From: Frateuria_A sp035944355 | GTDB taxonomy: Bacteria > Pseudomonadota > Gammaproteobacteria > Xanthomonadales > Rhodanobacteraceae | Reading direction: 5' to 3' | NCBI RefSeq assembly: GCF_035944355.1 | Contig: NZ_DASZBH010000008.1 | Location: forward strand, 248,001-312,000 | DNA: 64,000 nucleotides | Shown: in pieces, positions 7,602 through 16,747 of the stretch | How the letters are laid out: each line of letters starts with the position of its first letter | Position numbering within the stretch: position 1 is the stretch's first letter | Made by a program: the position numbers and the translations under genes | Notes under the pieces: generated by a model | What the model was told of the DNA's origin: nothing | Databases searched by the model: none | Seen by the model: the letters and a program-made list of their open reading frames with translations, nothing else

Positions 7602-9554
7602 ATGCCGACAGGCGAGGAAAGCACCTACGGCCGGATGGTGCAGGCGCTGGATACGTTCGCGATGGTCTCCGTCGATCTGGAAGGGCGGATCAGCAGCTGG
7701 AATGCGGGCGCCGTGCGCATTTTCGGCTACGCCGCCGACGAGATCGTCGGCCAGCCGCTCGAAAGCCTCTTCACGCCCGAGCATCGCGCGGCCGGTCGCC
7801 CGGCGCAGGCCCTGGACGCCGCAAGGCAGAAGGGCAGCGTGGAGGAAACCGGCTGGCTCCTGGGCAAGCAGGACCGGCGGGTGTGGGCGCGGACCGTCCT
7901 GGAAGCCGTGCGTGACGATGCCGGCAGCCGGATCGGCTACGCCTACATGGCTCGCGACATTCCCTGGCCGAGCCGGGACGACGAGACGCGCGGCAGCAAC
8001 GAGAAGCAATTCAGCCTGCTGCTGCAGGGCGTGCGTGACTACGCGATCTACATGCTCGATCCGCAGGGCTACGTGGCCAGCTGGAACGCCGGCGCCGAGC
8101 GCATCAAGGGCTACCGCGAGCACGAAGTGCTGGGCAGGCACTTCAGCCAGTTCTATTCGGAAGAGGATACGGAAGCGGGCAGGCCGGCCACCAACCTGGA
8201 GATCGCGCGCAAGGAGGGCATGTACGAGGGCGAGGGCTGGCGCGTGCGCAAGGACGGTTCGCGCTTCTGGGCACACGTGGTGATCGATCGGCTCACCGAC
8301 GAGCATGGCCGGATCGTCGGCTTCGCCAAGATCACCCGCGACGTGACCGACAAAAAGCGTGCCGAGCACGAGTTGGCGGTGGCGCGCGAGGCCTTGCTCC
8401 AGGCGCAGAAGACCGAGGCGATCGGCCAGCTCACCGGCGGCGTGGCGCACGACTTCAACAACCTGCTAATGGCCGTGATGGGCAACCTGGAGCTGCTGGG
8501 CAAATGGCTGCCGGATGCGCCGCGGCCGCAGTCGCTGCTGGACAACGCCATGGCCGGTGCGCAGCGCGGCGTGGCGCTGACACGGCGCATGCTGGCATTC
8601 GCTCGACGGCAGGAACTCTATCCGCGGCCGGTGGACGTGCCGCTGCTGGTACACGGCATGGCCGACCTGCTCAGGCGTTCGCTGGGTCCGGAAGTGAGAG
8701 TGGGCACGCGCTTCCCGCTGCAGCTGCCGCACGTGTTGATCGATGCCAACCAGCTGGAGCTGGCCCTGCTCAACCTGGCGGTCAACGGCCGCGACGCGAT
8801 GCCCCAGGGCGGCCGTTTGGAGATCGGCGCACAGGCCGAGCACGTAGCCGCGGGGCATGCCACCGCGCTGGCGCCGGGCGAATACGTCTGCCTGTGGATC
8901 GCCGACGAAGGCCATGGCATGGACGAGGAAACCATCCAGCGCGCGACCGAGCCGTTCTTCACCACCAAGGGCGTGGGCAAGGGCACCGGGCTGGGCCTGT
9001 CGATGGCTTATGGCCTGGCCGAACAATCCGGCGGGCGCCTGTTGCTCCACAGCCAGCCGGGCAAGGGCACCACGGTGGAGATCTGGTTGCCGGTCGCCTC
9101 CGCCGCCGCGGTCGCCGCCGCCGCGCCGCCGGCCGCGCCCGAACAGGACGCCTCCGACACACACCTGCACACGGACGGGCCGCTGTTCGTGCTGGTGGTC
9201 GACGACGACGAATTGGTGCTGATGAGCACGATGGCGATGGCCGAGGACCTGGACTGTCGGGTGCACGGCGTGACTTCGGCCGAGGAGGCTCTGGCGTACG
9301 TCCAGGATGGCGGCAAGGTCGATGTGGTGGTCACCGACCAGGCGATGCCGGGCATGACCGGCGCGCGCCTGGCCGGCCTGTTGCGCGAATGCCGTCCTAC
9401 GCTTCCGATCGTGCTGGCGTCCGGCTATGCCGAGCTGCCCGGTCTGCCCGTGCCGGGGCTGGTGCGGCTGGGCAAGCCTTTCACCCGGCGCGAGCTCCGG
9501 CGCGCCATCGACGAGTCGCTGGCGCGCGAGGGCGTTACCGACGACTCCCGCTGA
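7602..9554 (+). CDS. PAS-PAS hybrid sensor histidine kinase with receiver domain
   Basis: A 650-residue soluble protein. Two PAS domains (about 10-120 and 130-250; WNAGAVRIFGY and WNAGAERIKGY mark each core) precede a coiled linker, a HisKA domain with phosphoacceptor His283 in GGVAHDFNNLL, a HATPase domain (N box LLNLAVNGRDAM, G boxes DEGHGMDEE and GKGTGLGLSM) and a C-terminal receiver with Asp579 in VTDQAMPGM. No membrane segment is seen, so it senses a cytoplasmic cue such as light, redox or a small ligand. The ATG at 7602 follows AAGAGG; a GTG two codons upstream is possible. It lies directly before a second hybrid kinase of related design. Confidence 0.9.
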   Translation: MPTGEESTYGRMVQALDTFAMVSVDLEGRISSWNAGAVRIFGYAADEIVGQPLESLFTPEHRAAGRPAQALDAARQKGSVEETGWLLGKQDRRVWARTVLEAVRDDAGSRIGYAYMARDIPWPSRDDETRGSNEKQFSLLLQGVRDYAIYMLDPQGYVASWNAGAERIKGYREHEVLGRHFSQFYSEEDTEAGRPATNLEIARKEGMYEGEGWRVRKDGSRFWAHVVIDRLTDEHGRIVGFAKITRDVTDKKRAEHELAVAREALLQAQKTEAIGQLTGGVAHDFNNLLMAVMGNLELLGKWLPDAPRPQSLLDNAMAGAQRGVALTRRMLAFARRQELYPRPVDVPLLVHGMADLLRRSLGPEVRVGTRFPLQLPHVLIDANQLELALLNLAVNGRDAMPQGGRLEIGAQAEHVAAGHATALAPGEYVCLWIADEGHGMDEETIQRATEPFFTTKGVGKGTGLGLSMAYGLAEQSGGRLLLHSQPGKGTTVEIWLPVASAAAVAAAAPPAAPEQDASDTHLHTDGPLFVLVVDDDELVLMSTMAMAEDLDCRVHGVTSAEEALAYVQDGGKVDVVVTDQAMPGMTGARLAGLLRECRPTLPIVLASGYAELPGLPVPGLVRLGKPFTRRELRRAIDESLAREGVTDDSR

Positions 9555-9678
9555 GCCCGGCCGCGGCGGCCTCCTCACGCGCCGTCTGCCTGCCGGCGAT
9601 ACCGTGCGCATGCATGGGTGCGACACATCCGCAGGGTTACAGTGCCGCCCCGTCCAATGCAGGATCGAGGGACGTTGC

Positions 9679-12462
9679 ATGCAGCAACCCGCGGATTCCT
9701 CTACGCCGCCCCCGGCACGGGCGCCCTCCAGCCAGGCGCGACTGGAGCTGGCCACGCACGCGGCCAGGCTCGGCATCTGGGACTGGAACCTGCTGGACGG
9801 CACCCTGGTCTACTCGGCCCGCGCCCGCGAGATCTGCGGCCTGCCGCCGGGCGAAGGGCGGTTGCGGCTGGAGCAGGTGCAGGCCTGCACCCACCCGGAC
9901 GACCTGCCGCGCACCCACGCCATGCTCCTGCGCGCGCTCGACCCGGCGATCCGCGAGTGCACGCCCTACGAGTACCGCGTGGTGCACGCCGATGGCACCG
10001 TACGCTGCGTGCTGGCGCACGGCGCCGTGGAGTTCGCGCCCGTCGATGGCGCCGAGCGCGCGGTGCGCTACATCGGCACGCTGCAGGACGTCACCGAGCA
10101 GCGTCAGTTGAGCGAGGCGCTGGAATCGAGCCGCGCGCGGCTGCAGCTGGCGCTCGATGCCGGCCGGATGGCGGTGTGGGAATTGGACCTGCGCAACGAC
10201 GTGATGCACGGTTCGGCCCAGTTCAACCGCCTGCTGGGTTTTCCCGAGGACGCCAGGCCGACCATGGCGCAGATCCGCGCCGGCTATCCGTCGGGCGAGC
10301 GGGAGCGCATCGAGCGGGAAGGCCGGGCTGCGCTCGCTCGGGGCGAACATTTTTTCGAGACCGAATATCGCTATTGCCGGCCCAGCGGCGAGCTGCGTTG
10401 GCTGCTGCTGCGCGCGCAGACCCTGTTCGAGGACGGTCAGCCGTCGCGCGCCGTCGGCGTGCTGATGGACATCACCGCGCGCCGCCGTGCCGAAGAGAAA
10501 CTGCGCACCAGCGAGGCCCGACTGAAGCTGGCCCAGCGGGTGGGCGACATCGGCGTGTGGGAGTGGGATCTGCCTTCGGGCAACGCCAGCTGGTCGCCCG
10601 AGATGTACATGCTGTTCGGTGTCGACCCGCAGGCCGGGATCAGTCCCGAGCAGGTCTGGAGGGAAAGGGTCTGGCCGGAGGACCGCGTCGCCGTCGATGA
10701 AGCGGTGCGTCGCAGCACCGAGGGCGGCTGGTCGATGGACATCGAGTTCCGCATCCGCGTCCGAGGCGAGACGCGCTGGCTGCGCTCCAAGGGCACGCCG
10801 GTCACCACCCCCGGCGGCCGCGCCCGCATGATCGGCGTCAACCAGGACGTGACCCGCGCGCATCGCCAGAAGATCGCGCTGGAGAACCGCAACCGCGTGC
10901 TGCAGGAAGAGGCCGTGCAGATCGGGCGCGAGCGCGAGCGGCTGTTCGAACTGAGCCGCGACATGTTCGGTGTGCTCGGCTTCGACGGCAGCCTCAGGGC
11001 TGCCAACCCGGCCTGGACGCGCACCCTGGGCCACGACGCGCCGTCCCTGCTCGCGCGCCCGTTCCTGGAATGGATCCATCCCGAAGACCGCGCCGGCGCT
11101 GCCGCGGTCATGGACGGGCTCCAACGCGGCGAGCCGGCGCCGCCGTTCGAAAGCCGCATGCAGGCCGGCCACGGCGGCTGGCGCTGGATCGCCTGGACGG
11201 CCGTGGCCGAGGACGAACTGGTTTATCTGGTCGGACGCGATGTTACTCACGAGAAGCTCGCCGCACAGGAACTCGAGGCGGCCAACCGGCAGCTGCGCCA
11301 GCAGATCGAAGGCCGTGAGCGGGTGGAGGCCACGTTGCGCCAGATGCAGCGGCTGGAGGCGGTCGGCCAGCTCACCTCGGGCGTGGCGCACGACTTCAAC
11401 AACCTGCTGACCATCGTGCTGGGCAACATCGATCTGCTGGAGATGGTCGTGCAGGAGCCGAAGGTGCGCCGCCGGCTGGAACTGATGCGCCAGGCCGCCC
11501 TGCGGGGCGCCACGCTGACCTCGCAGCTGCTCGCGTTCTCGCGCCGCCAGCGTCTGGAGCCGAAGGCGCTCGACCTCAATGGCACCGTGCAGGGCATGAG
11601 CGAACTGCTCCAGAGCACGATGGGCGGCAGTGTCGCGGTAGCCACGCGGCTGCAGCCGGGGCTGTGGAGCGCGCTGGTGGATCCGACCCAGATCGAGCTG
11701 GTGATCCTCAACCTGGCGATCAACGCGCGCGACGCCATGCCGGTCGGCGGCAGCCTCACGATCGAGACCGCCAACGTCAGCCTGACCGAGGAGCCGCAAC
11801 AGCCGGGGGAGCCGGTGCCGGGCGATTACGTCGCCATCGCGGTGGCCGACACCGGCACCGGCATGACCGACGAGGTGCGCGCGCGGGTGTTCGAGCCCTT
11901 CTTCACCACCAAGGAGGTCGGCAAGGGATCGGGACTGGGAATGGCGCAGGTGCTCGGCTTCGTGCAGCAGTCCGGAGGCGGCGTACGCGTCCAGAGCACG
12001 CCGGGCGCCGGCACCACGGTGCACGTCTACCTGCCGCGCGCCCGTACCGGGGCCGTGGCCGAGGACGTCGAGCCGGCGCCCCGGCACTCGCCTTCGACGC
12101 ATCGCGCGCGCCGGCTTGCGCTGCTGGTGGACGATGACGTCGCCGTGCGCGAGGTCACCGCCGCACGGCTGCGGCGCCTGGGCTTCGACGTGCTCGAGGC
12201 CGGCTCCGGCGGCGCCGCGCTGGACCTGCTCGACCGGGCGCCGCAGGTCGACCTGCTGGTGGCGGACTTCGCCATGCCGGGCATGAACGGCGCCGAGGTC
12301 GCGCGCCAGGTGCGCCTGCGCCGGCCGGAACTGCCCGTGCTGTTCGTCACCGGCTACGCCGACCAGGCCGCGCTGGCCGCCGTAGGCGACGAGCGCGTGG
12401 TGCAGAAGCCCTTCCGCGACGACGAACTCGAACGCATGGTGCTGGCGGCCGCCGGCGGATAA
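9679..12462 (+). CDS. Multi-PAS hybrid sensor histidine kinase with receiver domain
   Basis: A 927-residue soluble kinase. Four PAS-type units occupy about residues 25-530; PAS/PAC cores are visible at RLGIWDWNLLDG, RMAVWELDL, DIGVWEWDLPSG and MFGVLGFDGSL. These are followed by a coiled coil, HisKA with His571 in SGVAHDFNNLL, HATPase (LNLAINARDAM, ADTGTGMTDE, GKGSGLGMAQV) and a receiver with Asp863 in VADFAMPGM. Start ATG at 9679; the frame remains open far upstream but that part is non-coding in character. No membrane helix is present. Its closest visible relative is the preceding gene, which suggests duplication with domain accretion; a cognate DNA-binding regulator is not adjacent. Confidence 0.9.
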   Translation: MQQPADSSTPPPARAPSSQARLELATHAARLGIWDWNLLDGTLVYSARAREICGLPPGEGRLRLEQVQACTHPDDLPRTHAMLLRALDPAIRECTPYEYRVVHADGTVRCVLAHGAVEFAPVDGAERAVRYIGTLQDVTEQRQLSEALESSRARLQLALDAGRMAVWELDLRNDVMHGSAQFNRLLGFPEDARPTMAQIRAGYPSGERERIEREGRAALARGEHFFETEYRYCRPSGELRWLLLRAQTLFEDGQPSRAVGVLMDITARRRAEEKLRTSEARLKLAQRVGDIGVWEWDLPSGNASWSPEMYMLFGVDPQAGISPEQVWRERVWPEDRVAVDEAVRRSTEGGWSMDIEFRIRVRGETRWLRSKGTPVTTPGGRARMIGVNQDVTRAHRQKIALENRNRVLQEEAVQIGRERERLFELSRDMFGVLGFDGSLRAANPAWTRTLGHDAPSLLARPFLEWIHPEDRAGAAAVMDGLQRGEPAPPFESRMQAGHGGWRWIAWTAVAEDELVYLVGRDVTHEKLAAQELEAANRQLRQQIEGRERVEATLRQMQRLEAVGQLTSGVAHDFNNLLTIVLGNIDLLEMVVQEPKVRRRLELMRQAALRGATLTSQLLAFSRRQRLEPKALDLNGTVQGMSELLQSTMGGSVAVATRLQPGLWSALVDPTQIELVILNLAINARDAMPVGGSLTIETANVSLTEEPQQPGEPVPGDYVAIAVADTGTGMTDEVRARVFEPFFTTKEVGKGSGLGMAQVLGFVQQSGGGVRVQSTPGAGTTVHVYLPRARTGAVAEDVEPAPRHSPSTHRARRLALLVDDDVAVREVTAARLRRLGFDVLEAGSGGAALDLLDRAPQVDLLVADFAMPGMNGAEVARQVRLRRPELPVLFVTGYADQAALAAVGDERVVQKPFRDDELERMVLAAAGG

Positions 12463-12540
12463 GCCACCCCGCGTGACGTGTTGGGAAACCGGCGGCCCCA
12501 TGCTTACCATGCGGGGGTTGCCCCAAACCGAGGTGCCCCC

Positions 12541-14199
12541 GTGAACCGACCGCTCGCCGCCGCCATCGCCGCGGCCCTGCTTGTTCCCGTCCTGGCCGCC
12601 GCCGTCGAGCGGCCCAGGTTCGATCCGCACCGGCTGTCGCAGGAGGTCAAGACGCTGTCCTCCGATGCCTTCGAGGGGCGCGGGCCGGCCACGCCGGGCG
12701 AGACCAAGACGGTCGACTACGTGATCGCGCAGTTCAAGGCCGCCGGCCTCGAGCCCGGCGGCGCCGTCGTCGATGGCAAGCGCACCTGGACGCAGCCGGT
12801 GCCGCTGGGCCGTTTCGAGATCGTCGGCGCGCCCAGCTTCGCGCTGACCGAGCACGGCAAGCGCGAGCCGCTGACCCAGGGCGAGCAGATCGCCGTACGC
12901 GCGGCGATGGACGGCAGCCGCAAGGTCGACATCCAGGACGCGCCGCTGGTGTTCGTCGGCTACGGCGTCGAGGCGCCCGAGCGCCACTGGGACGACTTCA
13001 AGGGCGTGGACCTGAAGGGCAAGATCGGCGTGGTGCTGGTCAACGATCCCGATTTCGAGACCGGCCACGGCGACTTCGGCGGCAAGGCGATGACCTACTA
13101 CGGCCGCTGGACCTACAAGTACGAAGAGGCCGCGCGCCAGGGCGCGCTGGGCATGCTGGTGGTGCACGAGACCGCGCCGGCCTCCTACGGCTGGGCCACG
13201 GTGAAGAACTCCAACACCAACGTGCAGTTCGACATCGTGCGCGAGAAGCCCGCCGCCGCGCATCCGACGCTGGAAGGCTGGATCCAGCGCGACCTCGCCG
13301 TGCAGATGTTCAAGGCCGCGGGGCTGGATTTCGACGCGCTCAAGAAGCAGGCGCAGACGCGCGCCTTCAAGCCGGTGGAGCTGAAGGGCGTGACCTTCTC
13401 GGCGAAGTACGACGTCGATTCCAAGGTGATCACCTCGCAGAACGTCGTCGGCCGCGTCGAGGGCAGCAAGCGCCCGGACGAGACGGTGATCTACAGCGCG
13501 CACTGGGATCACTTGGGGATAGGCGCGCCGGACGCCAAAGGCGACCGCATCTACAACGGCGCGGTCGACAACGCCACCGGCACCGCCGCGCTGATCGAGC
13601 TGGGCCGCGCCTTCGCGCATGCGCCCAGGCCAGAGCGCACGGTGGTGTTCCTCAACGTCACCGCCGAGGAGAAGGGCCTGCTCGGCTCGGAGTACTACGC
13701 CACGCATCCGCTCTACCCGGTGGCCAAGACGGTGGCCGACATCAACCTCGACGCGCTCGATCCGAACGGTCCGGCGCGCAACTTCACCATCTCCGGCAAC
13801 GCCAAGCTGGGCCTGCTCGATCGCCTGATCGCGCTGGCCAAGACCTACGGCATGAGCTATGCGCCCGATCCGCATCCGGAGGCGGGCAGCTTCTTCCGCT
13901 CGGACCATTTCTCCTTCGCCAAGCAGGGCGTGCCGGCGATCTCCTACGAGTCCGGCGATGACCTGGTCAAGGGCGGCAAGGCGGCCGGCGAGGCCGCGGC
14001 CAGGGAATACACCCGCGACCACTACCACCAGCCCTCCGACGAATGGCAGGCCAGCTGGACCTTCGCCGGCATGGCGCACGACCTGGCCATGCTCTACCAG
14101 CTGGGCGACGAGCTGGCCAACTCCGGCGCGTGGCCGGAGTGGTCGAAGGATTCGGAGTTCCGCGCGGTGCGCGAGAAGACGGCCGACCAGCGCAAGTAA
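12541..14199 (+). CDS. Secreted M28-family zinc metallopeptidase
   Basis: A 552-residue exported peptidase starting at GTG 12541, where a signal peptide (MNRPLAAAIAAALLVPVLAAA) begins. The catalytic domain is interrupted by a PA-type insertion at about 130-300 (VFVGYGVEAP, GVDLKGKIGVVLVNDPD), as in bacterial M28 aminopeptidases. Zinc ligands and the catalytic acid are recognisable: His in SAHWDHLG, bridging Asp in AVDNATG, Glu pair in TAEEKGLLGS, Asp in INLDALDP and His in DHYHQPSDE. The likely role is periplasmic or extracellular removal of N-terminal residues from peptides. It converges on ahpF with a perfect palindrome between the two genes. Confidence 0.9.
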   Translation: MNRPLAAAIAAALLVPVLAAAVERPRFDPHRLSQEVKTLSSDAFEGRGPATPGETKTVDYVIAQFKAAGLEPGGAVVDGKRTWTQPVPLGRFEIVGAPSFALTEHGKREPLTQGEQIAVRAAMDGSRKVDIQDAPLVFVGYGVEAPERHWDDFKGVDLKGKIGVVLVNDPDFETGHGDFGGKAMTYYGRWTYKYEEAARQGALGMLVVHETAPASYGWATVKNSNTNVQFDIVREKPAAAHPTLEGWIQRDLAVQMFKAAGLDFDALKKQAQTRAFKPVELKGVTFSAKYDVDSKVITSQNVVGRVEGSKRPDETVIYSAHWDHLGIGAPDAKGDRIYNGAVDNATGTAALIELGRAFAHAPRPERTVVFLNVTAEEKGLLGSEYYATHPLYPVAKTVADINLDALDPNGPARNFTISGNAKLGLLDRLIALAKTYGMSYAPDPHPEAGSFFRSDHFSFAKQGVPAISYESGDDLVKGGKAAGEAAAREYTRDHYHQPSDEWQASWTFAGMAHDLAMLYQLGDELANSGAWPEWSKDSEFRAVREKTADQRK

Positions 14200-14220
14200 C
14201 GCGGGGTCGCCGCGAGGCCA

Positions 14221-14244
14221 CCTTCCCCCGCATGCGGGGGAAGG
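14221..14244. repeat. 24-bp perfect palindrome, probable bidirectional terminator or REP
   Basis: CCTTCCCCCGCA is followed immediately by its exact reverse complement, giving a 12-bp stem without extra loop bases. It sits between the convergent M28 peptidase and ahpF stops. There is no T tract on either strand. GC-rich intergenic palindromes of this kind are dispersed repeats in many Xanthomonadales, so REP-like is the best description. Confidence 0.6.
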
Positions 14245-14251
14245 ATCGGGT

Positions 14252-15832
14252 TCAGGCCGCCACGGCCGCCGGCGCCGAGGTGCGGATCAGGTGGTCGAAG
14301 GCCGCCAGCGCGGCGGTCGAGCCGGCGCCCATGGCGATGACGATCTGCTTGTACGGCACCGTGGTCGCGTCGCCGGCGGCGAACACGCCCGGCAGCGAAG
14401 TCTGGCCGCGATCGTCGATCACGATCTCGCCGCGCGCAGACAGCTCCAGCGTGCCCTTGAGCCATTCGGTGTTCGGCAGCAGGCCGATCTGCACGAAGAT
14501 GCCTTCCAGCTCCAGCGTGCGCATCTGGCCGCTCACGCGGTCCTTGTAGATCAGCGCGGTCACCCGCTTGCCATCGCCCAGTACCTCGGTGGTCTGGCCG
14601 CTGACGACGATGTCGACGTTAGGCATGCTGCGCAGCTTGCGCTGCAGGACGTCGTCCGCGCGAAGCTTGCCGTCGAACTCGATCAAGGTGACGTGGCTGG
14701 CCAGGCCGGCCAGGTCGATCGCCGCCTCCACGCCGGAGTTGCCGCCGCCGATCACCGCCACGCGCTTGCCCTTGAACAGCGGGCCGTCGCAGTGCGGGCA
14801 GTAGGCCACGCCCTTGTTGCGGTACTCGTCCTCGCCGGGCACGCCCATCTGGCGCCAGCGCGCGCCGGTGGAAAGCACCACGGTCCTGGACCTGAGCGTG
14901 GCGCCGTTGGCCAGCTGCACTTCGATCAGGCCGTCCGTTTCGTCGCTGGCCGGGATCAGCGCCTGCGCGCGCTGCAGGTTCATCACGTCGACGTCGTAGT
15001 CGTGCACGTGCTGCTCCAGCGCGGTGCCGAGCTTGGGGCCCTCGGTGTAGGAGACCGAGATGAAGTTCTCGATGCCCATGGTGTCCAGCACCTGGCCGCC
15101 GAAGCGCTCGGCCGCCAGTCCCGTGCGGATGCCCTTGCGCGCGCCGTAGACGGCCGCCGCGGCGCCGGCCGGGCCGCCGCCGACCACCAGCAGGTCGAAG
15201 GCCTCCTTGGCCTTGATCTTCTCGGCTTCACGCTCGCTCGAGCCGGTGTCGAGCTTGGCCACGATCTGCTCCAGGCTCATGCGGCCCTGGTCGAACAGTT
15301 CGCCGTTGAGGAACACGGTGGGCACGGACATCACCTGGCGGGCCTCGACCTCCTCCTGGTACAGCGCGCCGTCGATGGCCACGTGGCGGATGCGCGGGTT
15401 GAGCACGCTCATCAGGTTGAGCGCCTGCACCACGTCCGGGCAGTTCTGGCAGGACAGCGAGAAATAGGTCTCGAAGCGGTAGTCGCCGTCGAGATTGCGC
15501 ACCTGCTCGATGGTCTGGGCCGCAGCCTTGGACGGATGGCCGCCGACCTGCAGCAGCGCCAGCACCAGCGAGGTGAACTCGTGGCCCAGCGGGATGCCGG
15601 CGAAGCGCACGCTCACGTCCGAACCGAGGCGGTTGATCGCGAACGAGGGCTTGCGGGCCTCGTCATCGCGGCGCACGAGGCTGATCTTGTCCGACAGCGA
15701 GGCGATTTCGGTCAGCAGTTCGTTCAATTCGGCGGACTTGGCGCTGTCGTCGAGCGAGACGGCCAGTTCGATCGGCTGGACCAGCTTTTCGAGGTAGGCC
15801 TGGAGTTGGGTCTTGAGGTGGGTGTCGAGCAT
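14252..15832 (-). CDS. ahpF: Alkyl hydroperoxide reductase subunit F
   Basis: A 526-residue flavoprotein that transfers electrons from NAD(P)H via FAD and two disulfides to AhpC. The N-terminal double-thioredoxin region carries the redox pair C128-QN-C131; the FAD-binding start GGGPAGAAAAVYGARKG lies near residue 215; the thioredoxin-reductase CxxC is C345-PH-C348, followed by the NAD-binding loop AVIGGGNSG; and the terminal FAD motif is GVFAAGDATT. Length matches E. coli AhpF (521). It is downstream of ahpC on the same strand across 249 bp that contain tandem repeats and a large hairpin. Confidence 0.97.
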   Translation of the reverse strand: MLDTHLKTQLQAYLEKLVQPIELAVSLDDSAKSAELNELLTEIASLSDKISLVRRDDEARKPSFAINRLGSDVSVRFAGIPLGHEFTSLVLALLQVGGHPSKAAAQTIEQVRNLDGDYRFETYFSLSCQNCPDVVQALNLMSVLNPRIRHVAIDGALYQEEVEARQVMSVPTVFLNGELFDQGRMSLEQIVAKLDTGSSEREAEKIKAKEAFDLLVVGGGPAGAAAAVYGARKGIRTGLAAERFGGQVLDTMGIENFISVSYTEGPKLGTALEQHVHDYDVDVMNLQRAQALIPASDETDGLIEVQLANGATLRSRTVVLSTGARWRQMGVPGEDEYRNKGVAYCPHCDGPLFKGKRVAVIGGGNSGVEAAIDLAGLASHVTLIEFDGKLRADDVLQRKLRSMPNVDIVVSGQTTEVLGDGKRVTALIYKDRVSGQMRTLELEGIFVQIGLLPNTEWLKGTLELSARGEIVIDDRGQTSLPGVFAAGDATTVPYKQIVIAMGAGSTAALAAFDHLIRTSAPAAVAA

Positions 15833-15869
15833 GGCGGGCTCCAGACGTCGAATGGGATGTAAAGAAGGC

Positions 15870-15949
15870 GCTTGCAGCAGCGGCCTTGAGTCACGGGCGG
15901 GGAGGGGCGCCGGGACCGGCGCCCTGCGGTCCAGGCCGCTGCTGCAAGC
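15870..15949 (-). repeat. Compound hairpin in the ahpC-ahpF intergenic region
   Basis: A perfect 17-bp inverted repeat (left arm 15870-15886, right arm 15933-15949; arm GCTTGCAGCAGCGGCCT) encloses a second stem in its loop, GGGCGCCGG / CCGGCGCCC with a 2-nt spacer. It is 37 bp upstream of the ahpF start. It may stabilise the ahpC message or lower read-through into ahpF, giving the usual excess of AhpC over AhpF. There is no T run, so a simple terminator is less likely. Confidence 0.65.
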
Positions 15950-16040
15950 ACCCGGTCGGGTGCCGCTTGGGGAATCCGGGCGCGGACGCCCGGATTCCGG
16001 TCGTGCGGTCGACCAGAACGTGCCGGTCGATCGAGTGGGT

Positions 16041-16082
16041 CAGAGCAGACCGATCAGAGCAGTCCGATCAGAGCAGCCCGAT
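16041..16082. repeat. Three tandem 14-bp repeats after ahpC
   Basis: The unit CAGAGCAGnCCGAT occurs three times head to tail (16041-16054, 16055-16068, 16069-16082), differing only at the ninth base (A, T, C). The third copy reaches into the ahpC stop codon (16082-16084). The repeats are in non-coding DNA and could be variable between strains. Confidence 0.75.
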
Positions 16083-16645
16083 CAGATCTTGCCGACCAGG
16101 TCCAGCGACGGCGCCAGGGTCTTCTCGCCTTCCTTCCACTTGGCCGGGCAGACCTCGTTCGGGTGGGAGGCGACGTACTGCGCGGCCTTGACCTTGCGCA
16201 GCAGCTCGGAGGCGTCGCGGCCGATGCCGCCGGCATTGATCTCGACGATCTGGATCTTGCCCGACGGGTCGACCACGAAGGTGCCGCGGTCGGCGATGCC
16301 AGCGGACTCGATCAGCACGTCGAAGTTGCGCGAGATCGCGTGGGTCGGATCGCCGATCATGGTGTACTGGATCTTCTTCACCGCCTCCGACGTGTCGTGC
16401 CAGGCCTTGTGCGAGAAGTGGGTGTCGGTGGACACCGAGTAAACTTCCACGCCCAGCTTCTGGAACTCGGCGTAATGGTCGGCCAGGTCTTCCAGCTCGG
16501 TGGGGCAGACGAAGGTGAAGTCGGCGGGGTAGAAGAACACGACGGACCACTTGCCCTTCAGGTCGGCATCGGTCACCTCGATGAACTTGCCGTTCTTGAA
16601 GGCCTGCGCCTTGAAGGGTTTGACTTCGGTGTTGATCAAGGACAT
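16082..16645 (-). CDS. ahpC: Alkyl hydroperoxide reductase subunit C (2-Cys peroxiredoxin)
   Basis: A 187-residue peroxiredoxin reducing H2O2 and organic hydroperoxides, recycled by AhpF. Peroxidatic Cys47 is in FVCPTE with the preceding YPADFTF stretch, and resolving Cys166 is in EVCPAKW; length and spacing match E. coli AhpC exactly. Start MSLINTEVK at 16645 follows AGGAGA. The upstream region has a plausible sigma-70 promoter and an OxyR-like tetranucleotide series, consistent with peroxide induction. It is divergent from prpB and is the first gene of the ahpC-ahpF unit. Confidence 0.97.
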   Translation of the reverse strand: MSLINTEVKPFKAQAFKNGKFIEVTDADLKGKWSVVFFYPADFTFVCPTELEDLADHYAEFQKLGVEVYSVSTDTHFSHKAWHDTSEAVKKIQYTMIGDPTHAISRNFDVLIESAGIADRGTFVVDPSGKIQIVEINAGGIGRDASELLRKVKAAQYVASHPNEVCPAKWKEGEKTLAPSLDLVGKI

Positions 16646-16681
16646 CGCTGTCTCCTCGTTTGGTGGGTGGTTGACCGGGCA

Positions 16682-16747
16682 AGAATAGGGTACCCGCGAC
16701 GATCGATCCAATTGATTGTCGGGATCGTGATGATTGATGCAGGCTAT
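16682..16747 (-). promoter_or_regulatory. ahpC promoter with candidate OxyR site
   Basis: On the minus strand, four tetranucleotides spaced by exactly 7 nt read ATAG, CAAT, ATCC, CAAT (16744-16747, 16733-16736, 16722-16725, 16711-16714), close to the OxyR pattern ATAG-N7-CTAT-N7-ATAG-N7-CTAT. A -35-like TTGGAT (16711-16706) overlaps the last element and an 18-bp spacer leads to a -10-like TATTCT (16687-16682), 36 bp before the ATG. An activator bound beside the -35 box fits the known OxyR mechanism. No oxyR gene is in the window. Confidence 0.55.

Noticed and set aside
9637..14079. A 1480-codon open frame on the minus strand opposite the second hybrid kinase and the M28 peptidase
   Set aside because: It is an antisense frame caused by high GC; composition is Arg/His/Gly/Gln-rich with no domain, while the plus strand encodes recognisable families throughout.
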